DNA of 64,000 nucleotides from contig JAKCOZ010000005.1 of the NCBI GenBank assembly GCA_022605955.1, forward strand, positions 51,151,762 to 51,215,761, given 5' to 3'. The number at the start of each line of letters is the position of its first letter. The first letter of the stretch is position 1. The notes under the pieces were generated by a model. It worked only from the letters and a program-made list of their open reading frames with translations, did no database searches and was not told the origin of the DNA. Both the position numbers and the translations under genes were made by a program. This DNA is from Rallus limicola (lineage: Eukaryota; Chordata; Aves; Gruiformes; Rallidae). Of the stretch, positions 1 through 13,833 are shown one piece after another.

Positions 1-1291
1 GAAAGCCTCCCTTCCAGATTCACTCTTCTGGTGCAGGTGTGATCCCCACTAAGCCATGGGGTGGCCAGTGCTGCTAGCACCCCAGTGAAGGCAGGGAGCC
101 AAGAGTCTCCCAGTCAGCAGAAGCGCTGCGGCACAGAAACAGGCTCAGTTAAAGGAACACAAGGGGGCAAAAAAACCCAAAGGAAGTTCCCCATTGAGTC
201 CTGTTTCAGTAGGCAATGAAGCCTGTGAAAGGTGATCAATCAGCTTTTTTGCATATCCCAAGTCCCAAAGCATTTCAGCACCTTAAAACACTTTTGAGAG
301 TCTCCACAAAACATGTACTATTAAAAAAAGCTTCTGGGGCTTAAAGGTGCAGTCAGCCTTAGATTTGTAGACAACCCTTTTCCTCTGCAAAAGAAATATC
401 AGCTTCATTCTGGTTTGAGTACAGGTCAGGGGGGAATGAGAAGGACCAAGAATAGGGTTTGGGGTGTTTGAACAATGGCATGGGGTTAACAGTGAAAACT
501 TCAGTGATGTCCCTGAGGCAGGGCCAGTTTATCTTCAGCCCGGGAACCTGCTCAGTCAATGGGAAGTCCAAAGTCTTAGCTAATTTACAAGACATTTTAA
601 ATGTGTGTGTTGAAAGGCACAGAGGGACATTCCCATCTCATCTGGCCTCACATTAATGGAAGTTGGATAAATGCTCGATGGCTGAGAAGGGAGTAGTGTA
701 TCACACCTTACATCCTTAATCACAACCAGCCCAGGAAAAACACCTACAACAAGGTACCTGACAAGTATGTTTAGTGCACAGTAAACATCTGCTGTTCATT
801 CTGTATGTCCATCCCTCTGGTCTGGTTGAAGCAGGGCTGGGATTTTCCCTCAGAGCTGAGAGAGAAAACAGATACTGTGCCAGCAGCTGGCCGGACCTAG
901 GGAGCAGGTGAACGATCAGCAGGTCCCTGCCCAGTGCCTGGCCTGCTGTACGTGATACAGCAGAAGAAATTCAAGTTGTTTCAAGACCCTTTTAATTTGC
1001 AGAGAGCAGCAGAGATGTTGAGAACAAGCTTTTCACATGCATGAGCCACTACAAACTATGTCAGATCTGCCTCAACCCAAGAGCTGCTGCTTAGTGTCTT
1101 TGACATTCAAGTGGCTTGTTTAGCACATATATATCACAAAGCTCCAGGAACTGAACTCTCCTTAAATGACAATTGATTAAACATTCAAGCTATATAAAGT
1201 ACTAAAGTATTGTAAATACATTTTAAAAGGGAAAAAAAAAATCTTTGAAATTCACTTTAAGCTTTCTTTTCAATTATTTATCACAGAATCT
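1..1291. other. Unique non-coding stretch, nothing recognised
   Basis: The longest open frames are under 80 codons, overlap on opposite strands and resemble no family I know. I see no interspersed-repeat signature. The last 200 bases are AT-rich with an A9 run near 1233. Confidence 0.6.
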
Positions 1292-1321
1292 CAGCCCCAT
1301 TAAAGTCAGTCTTAATGGGCT
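1292..1321. repeat. Short palindrome, possible core of an old palindromic repeat
   Basis: Arms cccatta (1296-1302) and taatggg (1313-1319) are perfect inverse complements around a 10-base loop, aagtcagtct. This 'ccatt-(a)aagtca-aatgg' layout resembles the centre of the degenerate palindromic repeats at 57.4 and 59.5 kb. The flanks are too diverged to assign it, so it may simply be a chance hairpin. Confidence 0.35.
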
Positions 1322-1911
1322 TGTTTATATATTACAGAAAACATTCTGCTTTTAATTGCCTGCTGAAAGGCTCTTACACCCATGTCTCTCAGCTTTGCAG
1401 CAGTACTTAACCCGAAGGCAGGAACCCAGCATGGCCACAGGCAAATCCTCTCCACACCTCTGTCCGGGGATGAAACTCGTGCACAGACATCAATCTGTCC
1501 CTTGAGGTGAATTCACCCCAGTGCTCCTCTCCAGTCTGGTGCTATATACAGAGATATGTCAACCTTACTCATTTTGCCATGGACTCATTACATCCACGGG
1601 TTTCATATCCATGTCTGTTCCTGTGGTACAGAAGTACTTTGCCCGTGGCTTCTGTTCGCAAGATCCCTCTTTTATCTCATCTTGCTTGCTGCAAATTATC
1701 AAAGTTACTTCTGTGAGGGCTGACACAATTGTACACCCATGACAGTTCAGAGCCAGGGCTGCCCCAGCCCCAGAACAGCACTTTTGGGTCACTGACTGTA
1801 TCCTTCTGCTTAACCAGCTGCCTCTGGGGATAAACCTTTTAGTAAGGCCTGTTGTGACATGACAAGGGATAATAGTTTTAAACAAAAAGAGAGTATATTT
1901 ATACTGTATAT
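1322..1911. other. Unique non-coding stretch
   Basis: A 125-codon minus-strand frame crosses this interval (1565-1942) and runs into the CR1 fragment that follows. It matches no known protein and is judged a chance frame. Nothing else is recognised. Confidence 0.55.
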
Positions 1912-2119
1912 AAGGAGGACTTTTTTTTACAATGTGAAACACTGGAAGATGTTGCCCAGAGAGGTGCTGGATGTACCGTGCCTGGAAACATTCAAGATCA
2001 GGTGGGACAGGGCTCTGAGCAGTATGATCTATTTGAAGGTGTCCCTGATCACATCAAGGGGTTGGACTAGATTGTCTTTAAAGGCCCCTTCCCACCGAAA
2101 CCAGTCTGTGATTCTGTGG
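1912..2119 (+). mobile_element. CR1 LINE, 5'-truncated 3' end
   Basis: The plus strand encodes KHWKMLPREVLDVP, the C-terminal end of CR1 ORF2. The same motif recurs in this window at 29.4 kb (SYWNILPREVVDSP) and 31.5 kb (EHWDRLPRE). It continues into the CR1 3' UTR, with 'ggttggactaga' near 2060 and 'cccttccca' near 2088, and ends at an ATTCTGTGG octamer (2111-2119). Only about 200 bp of a roughly 4.5-kb element remains, the usual outcome of incomplete target-primed reverse transcription. It cannot be active. The 5' boundary is approximate because a T8 run precedes the recognisable part. Confidence 0.9.
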
Positions 2120-5100
2120 TTGGGGTTGCAGGGTACGGCTGAAGAGCACAACTGAACAAGATGCATCATGAACTGAGGACTTGAAGTGTATTCTTATCTT
2201 TAGCAGCAACTCCTTGAGACCTGGGAAAGTAAAATGCTTCTGCTGGCATGCATTATCAAAACTCTAAAATAGCATAAATATCTGCATGGGTTGGGAGTGG
2301 TACTGCTGACAAAAGGAATGAGAAGGAATGGGAAGGGAAAAGACCAAAAGAATGGAAGAAGATATGAAATTAAACAAAATGAAATTAAATTAAATTAAAG
2401 CATCCAAGGTTCCTCTTCTCTGCCTCTTGGGCTTGACTGATTTTATCATCCATTTCCCATGTTAGGAATTGAGAACATTTTGGGTCTGTATCTGCAACCA
2501 GCCACAGAATCACATGTCTGCAGTACTGGTCCAGTGTTGTGGCCACCAGTATTCCCCCAACAACAATGTGCAAGATGAAACATTTCAGACTGCTAAGTCA
2601 GTAAATTCACTGCTCTTGGGAAGGCAAAACTGTTTCACAGACACAATTGGAGGAGAAATCATTAACATTACCCTGTAGGTTTTTCTGTCTATGTGAGGTT
2701 TATGAGTGAACATTAAGACTTCTGTGCATGGTTGCATGACCATTTCTGACCCCGCTGACCAGAACATCTTGTCTTATTTGCTTTAAAGGGAAAAGAGAAA
2801 GAACTTCTTTCTACAAATACATTCCAAGCATAGAGACAGCCATTCTTGTCTGCCATTACCAATATTAAAATAATGAGTCCATATAAAGGCTTGCGAGAAA
2901 AAAAACCACCAACTTTGATGTTTCTTATTTTTAAGCCCATTTCAGTCCCAACAGTTAGTTTGAAGATACAGGACTAAGTTCCCTGAATTCCTTTCAGAGA
3001 AATGGCTATTTATTCAGAAGTTTGATCCTTGGGTACCTTAAGTTTTGAAGAAAAAGGAGAGTTGATGTCATAATGACTTCTGGATTTTGTGCTGAAATTA
3101 CATTTTTGGCGCCGTTAAATCCCATTGTGTGCTATGGAGGATATAATGTAATACTCATCAGAGGCAGGCAGCAGTGAGGTTTACTGGCACTAAAATCAAT
3201 AGGCACTGAATAAAATGGCTCCAAATGATTTAGGATCATGCACACATCTTCTTTTAGTAAGCTTAAAACCATTTGGAGAGGCATTAATTCATTAAAGGCC
3301 TCTTGAAGAATGTCATCATACTGTGTAGTCTAGGCCTGTGCACATCAAGAGCATCATAGATTGTGGCTTTTATTAAGGAGGCTGGAGAATATAATTCTTC
3401 CCGGAGTACAACGGGCTTTAAAATATGGTGCACTTTGAGATCAAAACAATGTTTATAGCAATGTGGTTGCTAAATATTTTAACATGTACAATATAAAACA
3501 TAGTGCATCCTGGAATGTGTGTTTATGCTACTGAAGTAGCCGGCAGACTTGTCAGATCCATTACAAACCACCATGTAGAGTATTTTATTTGTTTTCATTT
3601 CCTCCTGTTTTTCGTTGTTTACTTTTTTATTGGTTGTCTGATATTAGAATTTATGTCTGTGTAGAAGCACCAACCCAAAGCTCAACGCCTTTTCTCTTAA
3701 ACATCTTGCAGACATGCAATTAGCATGTCTGTCCTTATCCTGAACTGTGGAAATGGGCATTTGTGCTTTCACACCGATAACGGGATCGAAACCCTTACTG
3801 GGAGGCGCAGTATGATTCCATTAATAGGAAAGTAGTCTGCAAATAACCAGGGAACTCCTTGCCTCACCCTACAGAGCCCTGCAGCTGAAAATATCACTGT
3901 GGCACAGAAGGCAAAACTCAAAGCTTCTCACTTTGCACACACTGGCTGATAGAAGCCGAGTGACTCGTGGACAGCCATGGTCCTATCCTGTGACGTTGCA
4001 TAGCTGCAAAGCAGATTATGATGGGCCATTTCCTCACATGCTGTGGGCAGCATCACCTGCAAATAAGCTGTGGGGCTGCACCAATATGTGGCAGCTGAGG
4101 AGCCAGCCAGTGTGGTACCCCTTGCAGATTTACCTATGGATGTGATTTTGACTACTGAGCACTCACATTTTAGCTACAGCACATCTGTCATGGGATGTGA
4201 GGAACACAAACTCCCTGGGCTGCTTTGGCAGCAGAGGGGACCAGATCTGCTGTGTGAAGCAATACACATGGACAGTGGTGGCAGCCCTCCTTCCGGAGAT
4301 GTGCATATATCTATGATGGATCCCAGCAGCTCAGCATGTGAGAGAGGCCCCTTTGATGTATGGGCTCTCTTCCTGTGGATGTAATTTCATGAGCAGAAAG
4401 GGACAGCCCTGTTCCTCTCCCCTGTGTGCCAAACCACAACAGAGAAGCTGACCATTAATTTAAATACTTAAAATCAGACCCTTCCTTTACAACTGATGTA
4501 TCCTTCCAAAATTCCAGCATTAGCTACTGTCAACTCAGATCTGTAAGAGCTTCTGAAGTTCACAGAGCTGCCAGTGCCAGGAGGGAGGAGGAGTTTCCCT
4601 GGGCCAAGTGCTCTGTTCTGCTGAGACACAGCTGACTTCATACAACCCTGGAAACTTCTCAGTCTATTCCAGTTAATGGGATAGCTCAGGAATGGTGAGG
4701 AGGCATATCCAGTTGCTTATGGCTGTAAATCAGGAATCACGAGCATTAAATTACATCTGCCAAATCACCTCTGCCCAGCCCTGGAACGTGGGAACAATGA
4801 ACGGCACCTCAGTGTGCAGTGCGGTCAGAGAAGTCAGACAGCAAGGATCATTCTACATGGGCAACCTCTGTTGTTTCCCAAACTGGCTTTTTCCACCCTA
4901 TTTTATGGAGAAAGCAATTTTTCTTTCTAAAAACATAGACACAAGGACAATAAAATGAACTAGATTTGAACAGGAAGGGTGGGTAAAATTGAAATGTGCT
5001 GGTTTGTCCTCATCACATATGTTTGACAGAACCTTCTCATGAAGATTTGGATAGAATCTAGGATGAATTTTCCTGCTGTTGCTAGATGGGGGGGAGCCCA

Positions 5101-8100
5101 AAGTAAGGGTATTTTGGCTCAACTCTGTTTTGCAAAAACCATTTGCAAGGATCAGTTTCTACTCCTCCACAGACCAAAAAATAATTAGAATACCTCTGAA
5201 GCTGTCTAATACATCCTCACACCTGCCCTTTTTCATTGTTTTAGTTCTTTTTTAAATTTACAAGAGCAAAATGCGTGTACTATGGCTGGAGTTAGTCAGG
5301 CTTACATCACATCCAGCCTCCCAACCAGCAGCCTAGCTGCAGCACCCAGGTCCAGCCACCTATGCAAGGAATGAAGGGTCCTTGCCGATGCACAGGGAAC
5401 ATGAAATGAGGATGAGGAATCACAGTTGAACCATGCTGCAGCTGGAAGAGTAGCAGTGAGGAGAAAGGTAGTTATCTGTGTTAAATTCCTGGGCATCTTC
5501 CAGCAACCAAAGTTCAAAGAAAACTACATTATTTGAGAAAGCTTTGAAAATATTCACTGAAAGTTACAAAAAAATTGCTACACAAATTCCAGGGCCTTTT
5601 TCCCTATTAATTGAAATGCTAAACAAGTTTCTGCCTGTCCTGATTTTTCCACCATGTTACCTGTTAGCAGAAAAACATTATCCTCCATGGAATAAGCTTC
5701 AAGACATCCACAACCAAAGAAGAGTTGAAACTTCAGGATTTATTTCATAAATATTAATATTTACATACCTAATAGATTCCCTCTTTCCTTTACAGAGCAT
5801 ATATTCAGGTGTCTGAAAACAGAAACATTCTGGGGTAGCAAATCACTGCTGCTTCCTTCTCATATAATTTTGATACGGGGTCCCAAGTCCCACCAAATTC
5901 AGCTGAGACCACAGTGCCTTCTGAAACAATTATAAACCAGCCCACGGAGTGGGTGCGTTGTGGAGTGGGCTGCTACAGGGGGTGCAAGGGCTACAAGGTA
6001 ATGGGTGGAAATATGCCCTCATTGAAGACGCTGAAATAAAAGAGTCCCCTTTAAGGGTGTCACTCTCAGCACACCTCCTTCCCAAGCGCTGGGCATCAAA
6101 GAGGCTTGGGTTTAAGCTCTTGGGAAGTGCTGTATGGAAGGTGCTCTGGTTGACCCATCCAGTGTTTGGGTAGTTGAATATGCCCTGGTTCATCACTGAC
6201 AAGGGCAGCACACTGGGCAGAGCATCAGAGGCCAGGGATGCAGGGTAAGGTGTGTTCAGCCTTTTCCCAACAGGTGCGGGCTTTCACCTGGCCAGAGGTA
6301 GGAAGGTTTCCTCCTGATAACACTGCAGATCATGGGGATGGATGCTCCAACAAATCAGATGGAGCCAGGAAGCCAAGGTGGATGTTTTTACTTCTCTTGC
6401 AAAACACATGGTGCTCTTGCTGCTGGCTTTCTGAACACTGCCTGGTGTGATACAGAGGGAGAATAAACACTGCAGAGTCATAAGTCTGTGCTTATAGCAT
6501 GGACCCTGTGAGAGTCCTATGGGCATTTATCCCTCCTCTCAACTGACACTTAAAACTGTAGTAGGGCAGAATTCTGTCCTCGATAGCCTGTGGTCCATGT
6601 ACATTCTCCTCCAACTACAGGTGTTGAGGGTCCTTCTGGGCATGAGCTAAATTTTAAGCACAGGCTGAGATCCCAGCGAGCCTAAGCACAAGTGAGGACG
6701 GGCTCAGCTATGCTGCTGGGGAGCTTTGCTGAAGAAGTATCTGCAGTAGGTCTCCTTGCGGAAAAGAAACTGCGCCATAACGTCTCATCTCATCTCAAGG
6801 GAAATGCAAAGCAATCAAGCCATTTAAGAATATATTTCAAGCTCTTCATAGCAGGTGTTAGACACTATTCTCCGGCTGCTGACAGGAAATGTGTGTGCAA
6901 TTCTCCTAGGTACCATGCTCAGAAGATGCTTCTTAAGGGCTTGCTGCTTAAAAAATTCTGCAAAGTGTAAACGGCTCTCATAAAATCAGATAGTAAATTG
7001 TCTTATCTGTTTGTCCTGAAAGTGCTCAGCCAGCTGGGTCTTTACTGCACATCAGAGCCAGCCAGACAACACATCACAGGGCTGTAATGAAACGTGGGGA
7101 GGAACAGAGAAATCCAGGCAAGGAGCTCATCTTAGGAAAACTTTTTAAAGAGAAAAGTGAGCTCCAAGTCCCATCAGCTGAGAAAAAAGAATTAAAAGAG
7201 GAAATCAGCATTTGTACAGAGGCTATGTGTTTCTCACTCCTTCATTTGCCGGCCTGGCCATAGGACCATAGGACAGAGCAATCAGCATAAGACAAACCAG
7301 CAGGTTGTGATGCATTCTTGTGGGGTAAAAACACCCTCCACATTAAATCTGAAGCACTGCCTTCTGCTGCTCTTCGAGGGCAAAAAAAAATATGAAAAGA
7401 AAACCCATCCAGAGTTGAAGGGAATTTTAAATCTTCTTTTCCCTCCTGTTCCCAGAATAAAGGTAATTGTCTAACAAAAGCCTCTGCAGAGGAATGACAG
7501 CAGACATGTGCAGGATGACAGTAGGAGAGGGGTTTTTGGACTCCGCAGTCTGTCTGGCCCAGCCCTGCACACAACCCCTCCCCAAAATCTCCTGCCTTGA
7601 CAGTGGGCTGTGACGGGGACCTTCACTGGAGGCGTCCCCATGAATAGGGGCTGTCAGTGCTGGTGATGGAGGCACTGCAAGTGTAAGGCAGGAGGGAGGG
7701 GACGGCGAAGGGGGTCACCCTGCAAGAGCATCTGTTGAGACCTGGGACATATGGAGTCTTTATTCCTCCTTGTGGAGGCACGAGCGTTTCCCTCACCTTC
7801 TGCCATCCTCCTATTGTGCAAGGGGGCTGCGACTGGCTCTGGGGACAGCTGCTGCCTCTAAGCTGCCTCCTCAGGGATGCCACAAAGGGCCCATCCCCTG
7901 TCCCGCCTGAGTCACCTCCCTCATCAATCAGTCGGGAGATGGATACCTTGGGCCTGGTTACCAGGGGAGAGGGACAGGCAAGTTCGAGGCCTTTTTTTTT
8001 TTCCTTTTTTATTTTTCCCCTGTTTAAATTTAAATAAAAAGTGAAGGGAAAAAATCTGGTGGGCTGTACCTTCTGTGAAAGGGAAAACTACTCTCCCTTT

Positions 8101-8299
8101 GAATTTCTGTGAATTTTGAAATATGGATATTTAAAGATGTGGAGGAAAAAAGTAGTCATCCAGAGCTAATTATACAGCTGTTGAAAGGCCCAGTAAATAT
8201 GTTACTCAGGGATATATAATACCTTTGATGTAGTTGTAATCCGACTGAAGTTATTATAGGTTTTCACAGCTGCAAAGCAATCCAGCTTAGGAAGGCTTT
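2120..8299. other. Unique non-coding stretch
   Basis: No gene or interspersed repeat is recognised in 6.2 kb. A short AAATT-type low-complexity tract lies at about 2369-2399. The AT-rich interval 3050-3620, which includes an E2F-like ttttggcgcc near 3103 and an attaattcattaaagg stretch near 3282, looks like possible regulatory DNA. All open frames are 110 codons or shorter, without splice context or family resemblance. Confidence 0.55.
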
Positions 8300-8322
8300 T
8301 TTTTTTCTTTTCTTTTTTTTTC
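8300..8322. repeat. Poly-T / T-rich tract
   Basis: About 23 bases of nearly pure T broken by single C residues. No LINE or SINE body adjoins it, so it need not be a retrotransposon tail. Confidence 0.8.
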
Positions 8323-11300
8323 CTAATTTGCAGAAGCAGAAAAGAAATTCTGCTGCCAAAGCGAAATGAAGATCCTCATATAAACACAGTTACACAGCCT
8401 AAGAAAAATTATACTGATTCTGAGGAGTATTAACCTGTCCCAAAGCTTAAAAGAGTTTACTGGATAATAAACAGCATCAGTGACTCCAAAAGGGCTAGAT
8501 TTCAGAATGGCTCTTCTTTAAGACAATTAAAGCCTTAAATAAAAGTATGACTTTGCAGTTGGGAATTCTCCATTCCCTTCAAACCAACAATAAGTATAAG
8601 CTGTAAATGCTCTGAAAAAATATGTACTAAGGCATGAAATACAGGAAGGCTGATAGTAAACCTCCAACATGTTCATTTAAATTGATCATGGAAGCAATAA
8701 TATAACGAGGCTTTGTAAATGGATGGGTTAAAAGCTGGAACTTTATTACTCTTTTCATTCCCCAGGGCCCTGTGGTAAAACAAGTCTCCACACAAGATCT
8801 CAAGGCACTGAATGAATTATTCACTCAGTTATGGGTCATTAAATGAGGCTGAGGAAGGGCAGGTGTCCATTATTGTGGTGTATGAAAAAAAAGGTTTATT
8901 TTGTGGAGCCTGGCATGGGCATTCTGTCAGGATGCCCAGTCATTTCTGCCACAGCTTCTTCTGGACTCATCTGGCAGAGTGGGGAGGTTGTGCAGCAGCA
9001 GTACAGCTCCACAAAATAGGGTAGGAGAGGTTGGAGGTTAGAATCACAAGTAAAAGAGAGTGAAAATTAAGCATGTTCAGATGTTAATTGCAGAGATGTC
9101 TATGCTGATTTTAAGCTGTTACTGTCCTGCAGCTGCTTTCTGTCACCTTTTTGCTGGAGGCTGCGTCCCCCGAGGCAATGCAGCCTTCCCTGGATCAGCG
9201 TCTCTCCCAGGCACCTGTGACTGCTGACTGCTTTTGCTACCCTGTGTAACCCACAGACGGGCAATCCTGATCTCACCTTAGATAAATCTGTTCACACTTA
9301 TTTTAGTAACTTTTAGTAACCTCTTGGTGATGTTTAAACCAAATTAAAAACAGAAGAAAGTAAACTTTTTGTGAGGTTGAGATTTTCCCATCCAGCATGT
9401 CATCCCTCTGCTGATAAAACGGGAGCATCCTTTCCAGAGTGTCCAAAAGTGCTGAAATACAGTTTTGACCTTGGTCTCACTTTCTCCTTGAAAAGGAGAG
9501 CTTTTTTTCCTGAGGTCAGAAAAAGCGTGAAGTTGCTGTTATCTAAGTAGTCCACGTTTCTGGTGAGAGACAGGATCACAGTGAGGACGTGCCATTCTCT
9601 GGGGCTGGAAAGCCAGCGCATCCCATAATCCAGTACTATCTTGTATGATCAGAGGCAGATATGTAAACATGTCCCCGTTTGAACATAGTCTCTGTGGGAT
9701 TGATTTAGCCAAATTTTTCTTTTAGAACAGGGCAAAAAATTCATTTAAAACTTCTGGGGCCATTCTCATCTAGAAAGAAAAGGCTAGAATTTTGTTGACC
9801 TAAATGTTTTGGTAGCTATCTCCTTATCTTCATGTTGGCTTAGTTGAAAAAAAAGCCTAACATTTTTAATTGACATTTTCTAAATGAAATATGATGACTT
9901 TTCCTTTGAAATGACCTTCTGCTCAGAAATTCAAAAGAAAAACATTTCACAAATCCTCAAAAACAAACCCAAAAGGTGGTGAGTCCTAACTGCTTCCCTC
10001 CCACTCTTTCAGAGCTGTCAGAAAAGCAACGGGGAAAAAAAAACAGAGGGAAAGAAAAAAAGAAAAGGGTATTATCGTGGCCACATTTCTTGCTGCTTAC
10101 TCAAGCAAAATTCCCAGTTTTTCAAATCCCAAGGCCCCCTTTCAGTTTTCAGTCAGACAAAGAGACATCCACTGGAGTTAATGAGAAAGCAAGCGAGGTA
10201 TGAGTGAAAACTGAGAAAGGACTTCAGGACTTGTCTTAATGACTTAAAAAGACTGTACCCTGAGTAAGAAGGTATTTGTAATGAAATGTAAGCCCAAGAT
10301 GCAGCAAATGCAATTTAGGCAGCTATATTGCTTTCCTTAGTATTGCTTTTTTTTTTTTTCTTTTAATGTTATTGTTGAGCTGGAAATACACAACCAGTCT
10401 CGAGGGGTGAGGAGGGAATAGCTGTACTCTAATACACTCTTTCATTTCTGAGCACTCAGTTCAAGCCCTTCAGGACACTAATTATCCAAAGTTGTTATCT
10501 GACAGCTGTCGATGGCCTCTGTGAAATGAGGTGGTGGTGGCAGCCGTGCTCCCGTGGGCACGTGTCAGCATCTTACAAACACTACTACAGTATGCCTGGT
10601 ATTTTTTTGGCAGCCAGAACATTTATTGACACAAACTTGTCTTCTCACTCCTGGAGGGAGCTGCCGCTCTTCACATCTACAAGAAAACGGGGGAAAAGAG
10701 TGTGTCCCTCCTGTGTTAATGCTGGTGGTGGATGACTTAAAGAACATGTCCCTCTGGTGTTAATGCTGCAGAATATCGCCAGTGATCTTCAGGCTCCAGA
10801 GATGTCACCTAGACACACTTCAGGGACTCAGGGAATGAAGATTAATTCGATAGTTAGCACACTAACAGGCAGCTAGCAGGTCTTGGTCACTGACCCATTA
10901 TGGACATGTTCACACTCCCCTGGGCCCTTGTGTAGGACTTCAACCCATTTGGCCTGTTGTGAGCCAATTAGCATATGGTCAGGAAGGCAATGGACTTGTG
11001 CTTCTTCTCTACTTCATCCTACCACTGAAAAGAGGTGTCTATGTCCTGCCATGGATTAGGGAACCATGACCCCAGAGCCAGGCACCAGCTTCAGAGGGAA
11101 TGGGGCCCTAGGAAACACTGCTTCTTAACCTCATTACCAAGATTTCTCTCTATATTACTTTTCATACTTCCCTAGCTATAGACTCATCAGACTTTCCTAC
11201 ACCATATCTGGACAGCTCCTCCTGTGTACTTGTGGGTGTAGATGGCTCTGGCTCTGGCTCAGTAGTAGTACGGGGGCAGATAGAGTGTTTTAATGTGGTC

Positions 11301-13808
11301 AGTGTCTGCCACTCACCAGCTACTCAGACATTCCCTACAAGACAACAGGCTGGGCATGATGGTATTAGAGCATCAGTGGATCATGTCCCCTCCAACCACT
11401 GGGTAACTCCAGGGCCACAAGCAGGTGTATTGAGACTAAATTTTACAGGTAGTACCCGAAAAGATCCCGTTAATAAATTGGTTTTAGAGAAGCAGAACTA
11501 AAAAAAACATAGTTTCCTTTGGTTTTGTGTCCTCTGCCCACTAGACTACACAATGGTGACTTCTCCCTCTTACAATCTCCATCTGAAGAAAGAGTGTTTC
11601 TAAGCTGCCACACAGTGACTAGCCAGGTGACTGCTGCTTTCCTGGTGCATGCAGGCTATATATTTCCACACAACTTCTAAGAATTGGGTTATCTTTGCAA
11701 TTCCAGGTGAGAGCACGTCTTTTTCCTGAGCCGCTGTCCCCATGCAAGTGAGAATGAGAGATTTTCTAAAGCAAGAGGAGACAGGCATGCAAGGCCATGC
11801 TGCAATGCTCACACAATATATAAGCCTGATGCTTATAGCATTCAGAGAGACAGGTGGGTCTCATTTCTGTTCCCTGGCATGGGCATATTTTCCATATTTT
11901 ATCCAATTTCTGCTATGGAAATGCTAGATTTGCACCACTCATGGGAGGTGCCCCATCAGGTACTGTGGGCTTTAACCACCTTTCAAGAACTAAGCCCATA
12001 TGAAATAGCTGGAAATTAGGGCTGGGATGAATTACGATGGTTAAATTCTTTTGCTAAATGGCCTCATCATTAGGACACCAGCCTCCCTCAGGAAGAAAGT
12101 AATGAGGATGAGACTCAGTTAATGGATCATCCAGGTAGTACAACAGTGTAGAGCATACGCAGATAGATAAATGGCAGAAAATCAAGCAAGGTAAAATGAG
12201 TAATAATAAGTAAGTTACTGCCTCCTCCTTCTGTAGCACTTCTCCCACTTCATTAGACAGAATTTCAGTCCTCTGAATATAACAAACTGGGCCAAAAATT
12301 CCTGGCATAACTCAGTCATCCCACTAGCTGTGATGAGTAACTGAAGGAAATCTAATTTGCTTCTTTTCCAGAACTTGCACTGGAGGAGTAAAATTCAAGA
12401 AAGGGGGCAAGAAAAAATATTGTGTAATATAACATGATTTATGTACATGTCTTAGGCAGATAATTCAGGCTGAATGATGCTTAAAAGCTATTATAGACTT
12501 GCTTCCAGCAATGAAATAGCCTGTACTGCTATAAAATGTCTGCCCAGGGCACTTCAGTGAGTTTGGGATTCTCTCTCTAGATTAGCCAAGGGAAATAGCT
12601 GAACTCTTTGATAATGCAACCTTCTCTTTTTGACGGCACAGGAACAGCTCTATGCTGTTAGCATGAGCCTGATGGAGATGACTCAAACTTGTATTTTTAA
12701 ACATGTGATTGTTTTAAAAACTATTAGCTCTTCTCCACACTGAAATATTGGGAGATCTTCCATTATGGCCAGTTGGTTACTACATATTTCTTAGACCTAC
12801 ACTGAGCCAAACTTGATGGGTAAAATCTCCCTCCCAGGGACTGTGAGTCTGCTCCTTTATAATGAGCAGAAGCAATTGGAATTTCTTCTTTCCAATCAGA
12901 AAATGCTGATTCAAGAAAATAAATTCTTTTGGCAGGAGCTCGTTGCTTGTGAGAGACCTCTTGGGAAATGCCTCTGAGCTGCAGGAAAGCCACTGCTCTT
13001 GCACAGAGAACCAAAAAGACAGATGGATATATGGACAGGCACCCACTGCTGCTGCTGGATCAGACTGGCCATGGCACCCAGCCATCCTGGTACCTGTTGG
13101 AGAAGGTGTTTCCTCTTCATTTTGGCCAGCTAATTCCATGGGAAGGAGTGGACATCATCTCCCTCTGTAAAGTCTGACCAAGCGCACACTCCAACCTGAC
13201 TGATAAAAACCAAAATTATGTTGTGGCACTCCAAGCTGTCACAAACCTAGCATGTATTTTATTTCCACATAGGAGGAGAAAATACCAAGGCTCAGAAAAG
13301 TCCCATGGCATGGGGACATCATTTTCCACTCAGCACAGATAAAGGGTTTTTAAAAGCCAGTGCTGTCCTTGTCAGACACGGGCACTGAAACAAGCGTAAG
13401 ATGTTCATTATTAACACCCTGAAGTCCAAAGACTCCAGAGACGTGGCAGAGGGATTCTTGACAGATATAAAAAACAGGATAGCATACAGCCATAGCCAAA
13501 GGAAACATCATAAATTGAAACACTGGCATATGAAATGTATAGTGCAGGTGTTATTTAGAGACACCATTTTTAAAGGCCCTGTAAAAGCTCTGGCACCATT
13601 TTTTACACCCAAAAGATGGCATATCCAATTTTTCCCCTCCAGTTTTAGCATTTGGATTTTGTGTCAATAACATTTGGATGAATAAAACTGGAAGGGAAAC
13701 TGCAAAACTCGCCCTATAAAATCCAAGGTGCAGAAGACATACAGGGAAATTCTCAACCACTTTTCCATTTTCCTGATTGATCCCATACCTTGGAAAAAAA
13801 AATAACCC
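8323..13808. other. Unique non-coding stretch
   Basis: No gene or interspersed repeat is recognised. Small local features are a perfect 10-base tandem duplication at 9301-9320, A-rich runs at about 10036-10066, a T12 run at about 10348-10359, and an imperfect 22-base direct repeat at 10703 and 10747 (44 bases apart). Overlapping frames at 12.76-13.18 kb on both strands are mutual shadows without a recognisable product. Confidence 0.55.
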
Positions 13809-13833
13809 GGGGGGGGGGAGGGGACGGACGGGG
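13809..13833 (+). repeat. G-rich tract with G-quadruplex potential
   Basis: The plus strand has G10 (13809-13818), then GGGG (13820-13823), GG (13826-13827) and GGGG (13830-13833), separated by one- or two-base linkers. G10 can supply two G-tracts, so four tracts of at least three G are available, which fits a G-quadruplex. The next 30 bases are CpG-containing and G-rich. No gene start is visible beside it. Confidence 0.7.

Noticed and set aside
9256..9320. gggcaatcctgatctcacct as another member of the palindromic repeat group
   Set aside because: Only one short block is similar and no matching second arm is present.
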